Shown: positions 56,701-64,000 of the stretch, in pieces
How the letters are laid out: each line of letters starts with the position of its first letter
Position numbering within the stretch: the stretch's first letter is position 1
NCBI RefSeq assembly: GCF_030272615.1
Contig: NC_081408.1
Location: 306,242,450-306,306,449 of the forward strand
Direction: 5' to 3'
Length of the DNA: 64,000 nucleotides
From: Cryptomeria japonica
Taxonomy: Eukaryota; Streptophyta; Pinopsida; Cupressales; Cupressaceae
Position numbers and translations under genes: made by a program
The notes under the pieces: model-generated
Database searches by the model: none
What the model was told of the DNA's origin: nothing
Seen by the model: only the letters and a program-made list of their open reading frames with translations

Positions 56701-59700
56701 ATCATGTCATAGTTAGTTAACTTGGGTTTGGGGTTAGTAAATTCAATCAAAAGAAGGATCCCTAGTCATACCCATGAAGTCTTTAATAACAGTAAAATCA
56801 TGGCTATTCAATACCTAACAACTGATACCCATAAGGAAGGATTTATTAATAGGTATTCAACCGACAATTTATAGTAGTCATCTAAAAAGACTGTGCGTGA
56901 GGAGATAATAATAGATATTCTAAGAGTAGTTAAAGTAAATTCTTGAGGTTGCATCAAATAGTTAAGTGACTTTGAAAAAATGTCTTCACTCTTAGCTATG
57001 CCCGGGAGAGAAGTTAGAGTACACCTTTCCTCCTTATCTATTATTTTCTTGTTTCAAGAAATGTTCATTGTTTTGGCGAGAAATTTTCATAGTCCTTAAG
57101 AAGAACAGTGACCAGCATTGCCTAAGAGGAATGAAGACAATACAAAGGCCAAGTACAGTTATAAAGGACAATGGTATACCTACCATTAGATCATGGCAAT
57201 TCACCCAATACAAATCCCTTGAAGACTATATTCATAGCCATAACAGAGCAATAGCAATCGAGAGCAATATTTTCATGCAAAGGTAGTGAATAAAGAAAAA
57301 CATAGTCATTAATACATATGCAGTCTTGAAAATAGATCAGTGGCTCATTTGATAAAAAAGGGAATAGAAATTTTAATAATGACAAGGTACAGTGGTAAGG
57401 TCTAAAGGTATCCTGAGAAAAGTGTCAATTAAAGTTTGCATACAAAATAGTGAGGATTTATTGATTCTTGTTTTCAAAGCTTGTTGTGGAAACGTATCCT
57501 CAGAGCATCCATAATAACAATCTTTGAAAGTTAATGAAGGACAGTAAATGTATTCATTCTCTGCTTTAAGAATGTCATAGTGACTTTTATTTAAGGATAA
57601 ATAGTAGTGATATATGCCTTAAACAATATAGCTAAAGACAGTCCCAACATACAACGAAGACCATCAAAGAAATGATGAACATAATCAAAGCAAGGAGCAA
57701 GCATAATGAGGTCATGACAATCTAATAAAGGTTGCAGGTTATAATCAATAAAAGGGTACAAGCACATTCAGAATAGACTGATATGTGTATTTATGAAGAA
57801 ATATTGACAGCCCATAAAGTAATCACCTTCAGATTTCAAGGCACCGTGAGATAGAACATTCCTTTTTTAGAGCTAGCATCCCCATGGGTTTTGAAGTAAT
57901 CAAATAAATCTTCATAGCATCATTGACAATCATGGAGCTTCAAAAGATAAAGGAGAAAAGTAGTACTCAAGGATAAGTGGTACCCTTAAGATGCCATTGA
58001 GGAGATCACAACCCTTAAGGACAACAACTTTTTCCTATAACAGCTTTATAAGCTCTTCAAAGATAGGATCTTGGCCAAAGTGAAATGAAGAAAAACATCA
58101 AGAAGAGAGAAACTTATGACAACCATTCTCAGTCAATAGTGATTATATATGACATGTGTTTATAACTGAGAATACAGTTTTGGTAATAGTGAATACATGC
58201 ATCATGATCAAAAGTGTTGTTAGGACTATCATTTGTATGAAGAGAGCAGCAAGATCATAAGGTATGGAGTAATCACTTCAATGACAGTGATAACAGTCCA
58301 ACCAAAGGATAGTTATGAGGCATTGAAACACAAATCAATCAAACTCTAGGGTCTATCACAATAAATGCATGAAAGTACAGTCACGAATTATTTTCTCAAC
58401 AGGCCTAAAGAATAGTCATGGAGGGTAGCCTTCATTAAACAATGTGTAGAGTAGAAGTACATTGTTATATGTTAAATTTCAAGCTTTGCAAGAAGGATAT
58501 TGATAGTTCAAGTTCAAAATAGAACAATATTAGAGTCAAGAAGCCTTCAGTGATTTGCTTAAAGCCATAAATCCAAGGGTGTCGATAGTTTAATCAAGAA
58601 TAGCAATCTACTAAATACCATTTGATCACTGTCATGTATGAGAGTCATAAAGATTTTTGAGATCATAAGGCATATTGACAGTGCTGGTAGCATTAAACAT
58701 TAAAGTCTAGTCATGATATTTTGTGGTAGTTAAAGGAATATAAGGTTATTCTTAGGCCTAAATCATAGTAGCAGCTAGAGCTTAGGACATAGAAAGTGAT
58801 TGTTTTAAAAATAAAAACAATGACCTCAACAAGTAAAGAAGACAGTATAATCTCGAGAGATGATGCCAGTAAGAGAATTGCAACCAGAGATGTTAAGGGT
58901 TTGGGTAGGGGTTTTGCAGTCAAAGAGATGGGGTTTGACCGTTCAAAAGAATTAGGAATAATGACAGTGCAATGTGAATGAAGTTTCATCATAAAAATAC
59001 ACAAAGATCTTCATTTGCAATCAGTCAATGACAAACAAGTTACAATGATGTCTTTTATTATGCATATCATCACTCAAAGAAAAGGCCTGATCATTTCAAC
59101 ATGTCAATGTTGCAGTCATAAAAGATTGATACTAGTCACAAAGATGTGAACAAAAGAAGGATTCATGAATTAGAATAGTCAAAGTGGATCGATGACAACA
59201 AAGAGATGACTATGAAGACAAATATGTTGCAGTGATAAGTTTTGATGTTGATAGTGTTCTCTAAGGAAAAGACCCGGAGATCTTAGTCATAAGATAGTAG
59301 ATAGTAATCAAAGACAGTGACTGTCAAAAGCATGTCAATGAAAGAAGCAGAGATGATCATCATTGGGATAGATAGTAAGCAGTTCTCAATGAAGTGTGAG
59401 CATACTTTCAAGAAAAGTAACAATATTAGTCTTTGATTTGGTCAATGTCTAAGAATTATTTACAAGGCATAAATGAAGATCTTGAGCTTAAAAGAAGTGT
59501 TCTTAGTCCGAAGAACCAATGAAAAGACTAAAGGGCAATCCCACTGAGAAAGCCATTTCACAATGAGTGATTTCCAATACAAGAGGTAGATTTGAAAACT
59601 ATCTTGACAGTCATAAAGCAACATTTTGGAACAAAAAGTGTTGTCAAGTCCAATCATAGGGCACCCTTCTTCAAAAATAGTCAAGAGCATCATAGATTAC

Positions 59701-61290
59701 AATACTATCAAACAGTCCATTCATCTATTTGATCACAATCATGGGAAGACAATATAAGTATGGAAAAGATTATTAGAGTAGTCATTTAAATCACACAAGA
59801 ACTTAGTAAAACAGTAGCATCAAATAAAGTTTAGAATAATGGCAGCGTCTTCAACAATCATTTCAGAGATTCAAAGGATAATTTTTAAGTTTAAGACAAC
59901 AGGTACAATGAGTAACCTTTTGAGCAACCATTAGGATTTCTTAGTGGTGATGCACGGTCTCTAATGTTGGAAACAAAGAGATTTTTTGTTTCCAAAGTGT
60001 TAAAAATGAATGAGAGGAGTGAATTCAAAGTGTGAAGATAATGATTTTATGAAGGTCTAAACAATGAAATCTATCACTATCAGAGCATTCAAAGTCATGA
60101 AGCCAATATATTTTTCAAATTTAAAATTTGAAATATCATTAAGTTGAGGTCTCAAATAAGGGATTTTGGAGAAAATACAATGGTTGTACTTCAATAAAAG
60201 ACTTCATATGGGACAAGCATTAGTCAAAGAATATTTTGAAGCCATAAACAACTAGTTCAATTCAGTTTCACCCCCCTTTTTGAAGGATTTTCAAGTCAGC
60301 TTGACCTAGCAAAGAGGTTTTGAAATTCAAAGGTTCTTTTCATCCCGATTTCAAGTATTTCATTAGAGTCATATACCTTATTTAAAGGAGATCTCATAGC
60401 CACCTCACCTCCTCTTGAAGTCTACTCAACAAGTCACTACAAGTCAATTGAGGCATCAAGTTCAAAGAGAGCCAAAAAATTGAAATTTGAATGTTGGAGC
60501 CATTTCTTATTATAAGCCTTTCTTCTTCTCCATTCTGATAGAGTTCTCAGTTTTGGCTTTGCTGTAGCAACAAATTAGAGACTTTTTAACTAATTTTCTT
60601 ATGAGTAATCTTAGTAATTTCATAAGCATTTTTTGATTCAAGTGACTTTTATTTCACAATAGAAGAAGCTTATTTCCTTCTCAATTTTGTTTTTATTGTT
60701 CCAGTATTCTATGTGAATGTTTTGATAAAAGTATTCTAAATTTCAAAAATCTCTCATTTTTATCTAGTTCCTTCAATGTTGGGAGCATGGAATAGCATGT
60801 TATAGTGCAGGTCAGTGAATGTGTTGTCATTTTTGGTGTATGAAATTGTGAAAATAACATTATTTTCCTTTTACAAACATTAGAAAACTTAAACCTTTCA
60901 TGTGAATCATTTATGCAAAGCATGTGTAATTGAGTTTTGAGTATTTATAGCTTCATAGTTGAGTAGTTGTGAGTCTAGATAGCGAATCAAGTCAATTTTC
61001 ATTGGTGCATCGCCTCAATATAGCATAGGTTTAATTTTTCAAAGCATTCTTCTATCCTTTTTTCCTGAGAAAATTCATGTTTTAGGATATCAAAAGGGGA
61101 GCCAACCCATAATCTGGAGCTCTACTCTTGCCATAAGATTGCAGATTTTTAATCTTTGTATCGGGTGCAAATCCCTGTGACAACAACTCTATCACCTCAT
61201 AAACCACTATTGCATTTATGTCATTTCAAGGAATTTTGGAGGGTCTAAAGTCCTCAAAATTAAATTTAAATATTTCATCGCACCTTCCAA
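56701..61290. other. No gene recognised
   Basis: About 4.6 kb without an ORF of substance, an enzyme motif or an LTR pair. From about 57.5 to 59.9 kb the plus strand is purine-rich, with many copies of AGTCAT, CAGTCATAA and GTCAAAG words, suggesting an eroded short-motif repeat or one eroded element of unknown type. Confidence 0.4.
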
Positions 61291-61372
61291 AAAGAAGAAG
61301 AACAAGAATAAGAACAAGAACAAGAACAAGACAAGAACAAGACCAAGAACAAGAACAAGAACAAGAACAAGA
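61290..61372 (+). repeat. AAGAAC microsatellite
   Basis: About a dozen units of AAGAAC or AACAAG with a few interruptions. The ORF at 61218-61403 (RTRTRTRQEQDQ type) is a translation of this repeat, not a gene. Confidence 0.9.
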
Positions 61373-61868
61373 GATTATATTGTGCACAAGAGATCAACAA
61401 TGAACAAATTGTTGTTAGGTAGGGGTATGTGCAAAAAGATGGTGGTCAGAAAAGTGGACACCACCCAAAAAAAAATGAAAAAACAAGTAGCGCATACGCA
61501 GTTATAAAATTTAAATTCACCTTGTATGCACTTAGGTCCATTGTTCTTGAACCTAATAAAGGTAGCGCGTATGTGCTGCTTTTAGGAAAGTGAGGGCGTA
61601 CATGTTCATAAGCCCTAAAGAACCGCTTACATGGTACCTATCAAATTTTTTTAAAAAAAAAACTAGGTCTTATTTTCCTGTGACCACAACATTTTTTCCT
61701 CCATTTCCTCCACGAAACTGTGAACAGGCTACCTCATTTATCCTCCAGACGCTATGGATCAAGGTTAGTTTTTCTTAATTTTTATCTTTCTTTCCCATTT
61801 ATTTAATTTGTTTTATGTTTTGAATTTAATTTCATTAATTTTGATTAGGTTTTTTTTTTGTTTGTTTC

Positions 61869-62191
61869 AAAAACCAAACTCTGATAATCCACAACAAGAA
61901 CAACAAAATGCACCTCCTGAAAACCCACAAGATACACCCCCAGTTCCTCCTTTTGAATGCACACCTGAAACACAAGAGCAATTGATTAATCGGATAGGGA
62001 AAAACACATCTAAAATAAATAGACTGATTAATAAATTGAAAACATTTGAACTTGAGCATCATAAGTCCCTCACTACTAGTCTAGAAACATTAGCTAGTGG
62101 TGCCACAGCCGTTTCCGCACAAATTACAAAATGGGGAAACTTTAGGGATAGGTGTTGTCAATACTATGTTGATGGGTTATCATACGAGGAA
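61869..62191 (+). pseudogene. Unknown gene model, exon 1
   Basis: Open segment with a Pro/Gln-rich start (QQEQQNAPPENPQDTPPVPP) and then a helical part (QLINRIGKNTSKINRLINKL; HHKSLTTSLETLASGATAV). It ends YVDGLSYEE at a possible donor GAA|GTGAAAAT (62191/62192), phase 0. A short leading exon ATG GAT CAA G|GTTAGT at 61753-61762 is possible, but the matching acceptor before 61869 reads TTTCAA rather than TTTCAG. The family is not recognised. Together with the next four exons it forms a consistent phase-0 series. Confidence 0.45.
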
Positions 62192-62258
62192 GTGAAAATA
62201 AAATAAAATTAGTAAACAATAAATATGTGCCCTTTTTTTTAATCCTAAAACTAGTGAG

Positions 62259-62903
62259 TCGTTATCTCTTAATGCAAAGAGGTTTCCCATACATTGGTGT
62301 ACCAATGTGCAGATGAAGAATCTTTTTTGGCAGAGGTGGTGGATGGTCTTTGATGATCCACCTTGTAATAACTAAGCGGTACCATTGTATTTTTTGAGAA
62401 AAGTATACTGTGAGTTTGTCCTCAATGTGTGGCCAAACTATTTTGACATGCGAGAGTTCCATGGTAGAGGTGGCGGCTCTGCCCAAGATAGACCAAGAGC
62501 CCATAGGCGAGTAGCCCTGAAGAGTCATTGCCCCCTAGCACCCAAACCCGAGGTGCATAAGGATTTCCCAATAGAGCTAAAAGAGTCGATGGAGCTACAG
62601 ACTCTTCAGGTGGCCACATCATTGACTGGTGCCATCATCCAGCATGGAATGTCGTTAGCACACCCTATTGTACTAGATGATGAGTCATTAGTTGCTCCAC
62701 GTGGCAACAAAGAGCCCATTCAACATGTGTGTGTCAGTTGCTCGGGGATATGCTCAGGGATGGATGATGAGACCACTACAAATGGATCCACATCTCATTC
62801 ATGCACTATTTGCAGGAGTAGATGTCAGGCCTGCACGACTGAGGATTTGGCACTTACAAAGGAGTTGATGGAAATAGTGTTTTCCCATCACCGAGAGACA
62901 CGG
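62259..62903 (+). pseudogene. Unknown gene model, exon 2 (Cys-rich)
   Basis: Begins after acceptor GTGAG|TCG (phase 0). Reads SLNAKRFPIHWCTNVQMKN, FWQRWWMVFDDPPCNN, then one TAA (62373-62375), then VYCEFVLNVWPNYFDMREFHG and a Cys-rich stretch with CVSCSGICSG and CTICRSRCQACTTED (about 62730-62850). This could bind zinc. Ends ETR at donor CGG|GTATTC (62903/62904), phase 0. No family is recognised. Confidence 0.5.
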
Positions 62904-63007
62904 GTATTCATAGCATTTTATTTATCAGTCACTTTAAATTTGTAATTACATAAATGAATTTTCATTTATACATCAATTTAAATTGAGACAAATAATATGC
63001 ATTTCAG

Positions 63008-63070
63008 GATGCAGCAGTGGTATCTCATACTCCTCCCACAGTTATTACAGCTGCAACTTCAATGCCTGAG
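63008..63070 (+). pseudogene. Unknown gene model, exon 3 (63 nt)
   Basis: Bounded by ATTTCAG and GTATAA. Exactly 21 codons in phase 0 (DAAVVSHTPPTVITAATSMPE), with no stop. Confidence 0.55.
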
Positions 63071-63176
63071 GTATAAATTTTGTAACATGTTAAAATAAAA
63101 TAGTACACTTTGAATTCAAAAAAATTACAAGATATACTAACTATATTTAATTCTTGGTCCAAGTTTTGGTTTGTAG

Positions 63177-63254
63177 GTGTTGACAAGGGACCAAATGTCC
63201 TAGATTGATGACATCGCGCTCTCAACGATCAATTTTCGCCTACAAGGCTATACG
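63177..63254 (+). pseudogene. Unknown gene model, exon 4 (78 nt)
   Basis: Bounded by TTTGTAG and GTGTCA. 26 codons in phase 0 with one TAG (63201-63203) preceded by C, then IDDIALSTINFRLQGYT. Confidence 0.45.
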
Positions 63255-63385
63255 GTGTCATATTTTGTAAAACTTTTTTTATGTATTATTTTGATAAAAT
63301 ATGCAAGTCATTTCATTTTAAATTTTTTAAATTATGTTTAATATATTATCTATACTAATATCTCATGTTAATTTTATTTTTTTAG

Positions 63386-63457
63386 GGTACCCCCTCCGCA
63401 TCTAGGCCTCATCCTAAGAAAAAGAATTCCTCGAAGATGCCAAAATGTAGGAAGAAG
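63386..63457 (+). pseudogene. Unknown gene model, exon 5 (72 nt, basic)
   Basis: Bounded by TTTTTTTAG and GTAATT. 24 codons in phase 0, GTPSASRPHPKKKNSSKMPK then CRKK: lysine-rich, compatible with a nuclear localisation signal. Further exons, if any, are not identified before the window ends. Confidence 0.5.
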
Positions 63458-64000
63458 GTAATTGAACACATTTTTAGTTCACTAATATGTTTGGACTAGA
63501 TTTCCGATTGACCTTTCCGACGGAGAAGGTATATTGTGGCCAAATTTGATTTTTTTTTGAAAAAATGCTCGCATTCGTCGTAATTCCGACGACAATTTCC
63601 CATTTGGTTTCGACGAAGAAGGCATTAGCACTGAGAATTTTGTTTTTTTCAAAAAAGTGTTTGAGTTCATCATAATTCCGACGACAACGACCATTACTTT
63701 AAAAAAAGAAGAGGGGAATTCATTTGTGCATTGCAATCCCGCGTAGGCGTTTGTGGTGACTTCAACCCCCAAGAACATCAAACTCACGTCGAAGGCGTTT
63801 GTGGCATTGCTTGCAATCCCGCACAAGAGGTAGATTCAAATTGCCCTAGTTTAATCTTGTAAAACCATAGAACTATGATTGAGGAGTGAGCGTTCAATTT
63901 TGTAGCAGCAATCCCTTCCTCCCGTATACACGCGTGTTGATTGTTCAAATGAGATCACATCTCTTTGTGGCATCGTATCAAACAATTCACAAGCCTTGTC
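63458..64000. other. CpG-rich segment with a short duplication, no gene called
   Basis: Contains many CG dinucleotides (TTCGTCGTAATTCCGACGACAA, CCCGCGTAGGCG, ACACGCGTG), in contrast to the rest of the window. A unit of about 92 bp ending CATAATTCCGACGACAA occurs near 63548-63593 and 63640-63686. GGCGTTTGTGG and GCAATCCCGC also occur twice (63736-63835). No convincing ORF. Confidence 0.5.

Noticed and set aside
61218-61403. Arg/Thr and Gln/Glu repeat protein
   Set aside because: Translation of an AAGAAC microsatellite.

Overview
This window looks like intergenic DNA from a large plant genome, most likely a gymnosperm. That is an inference from nested, decayed LTR retrotransposons, AT-rich sequence and no compact host genes; the species cannot be named. 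No window-scale host gene is visible. The only gene-like region that is not an obvious transposon is a degenerate multi-exon model at 61.87-63.46 kb.

Layout. 1-947 is the right end of an LTR whose start lies outside the window. 948-2050 is an internally deleted Copia-type element (E1). Its 3' LTR starts at 2050 but is split into three pieces (2050-2978, 17334-17581, 31836-32032) by two later insertions. The first is C1 (2979-17333, minus strand), a Copia element with exact 5-bp target duplications AAATT. C1 is itself split inside reverse transcriptase by N1 (5498-12906, plus strand), a non-autonomous LTR element with a four-zinc-knuckle gag and a roughly 1030-codon second ORF of unknown function. 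The second is P1 (17582-31835), a 14.25-kb structure whose two outer ends are both the U3 end of the same LTR, in inverted orientation, flanked by a near-identical 5-bp duplication (ATTCT/ATTCC).

32033-34423 has no recognisable gene. 34441-42011 is a full-length LINE flanked by an exact 17-bp target duplication. It carries ORF1 (DUF4283-like domain plus CCHC), ORF2 (endonuclease, reverse transcriptase, RNase H) and an unusual third ORF inside the same boundaries. Every premature stop seen in ORF2 is TAG in a sequence context that fits loss of cytosine at CAG (CHG) sites. 42588-49434 is C2, a minus-strand Copia element with exact GTTCT duplications, inserted into a relic (E2) related to N1. 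51.67-55.78 kb is C3, a Copia element of a different lineage on the minus strand, with an intact YVDD motif but no visible second LTR. 56.7-61.3 kb has no recognisable gene.

How the parts relate. C1, C2, C3 and the LINE once encoded their own replication proteins but are all broken here. N1, E2 and P1 encode no polymerase and would have depended on others. N1 shares an initiator-Met-tRNA-type primer site, a C-rich U5 motif and 5-bp target duplications with C1 and C2, so Copia elements of that type are plausible helpers. The order of insertion can be read directly: E1 first, then C1 and P1 into E1, then N1 into C1; separately, E2 and then C2 into it.
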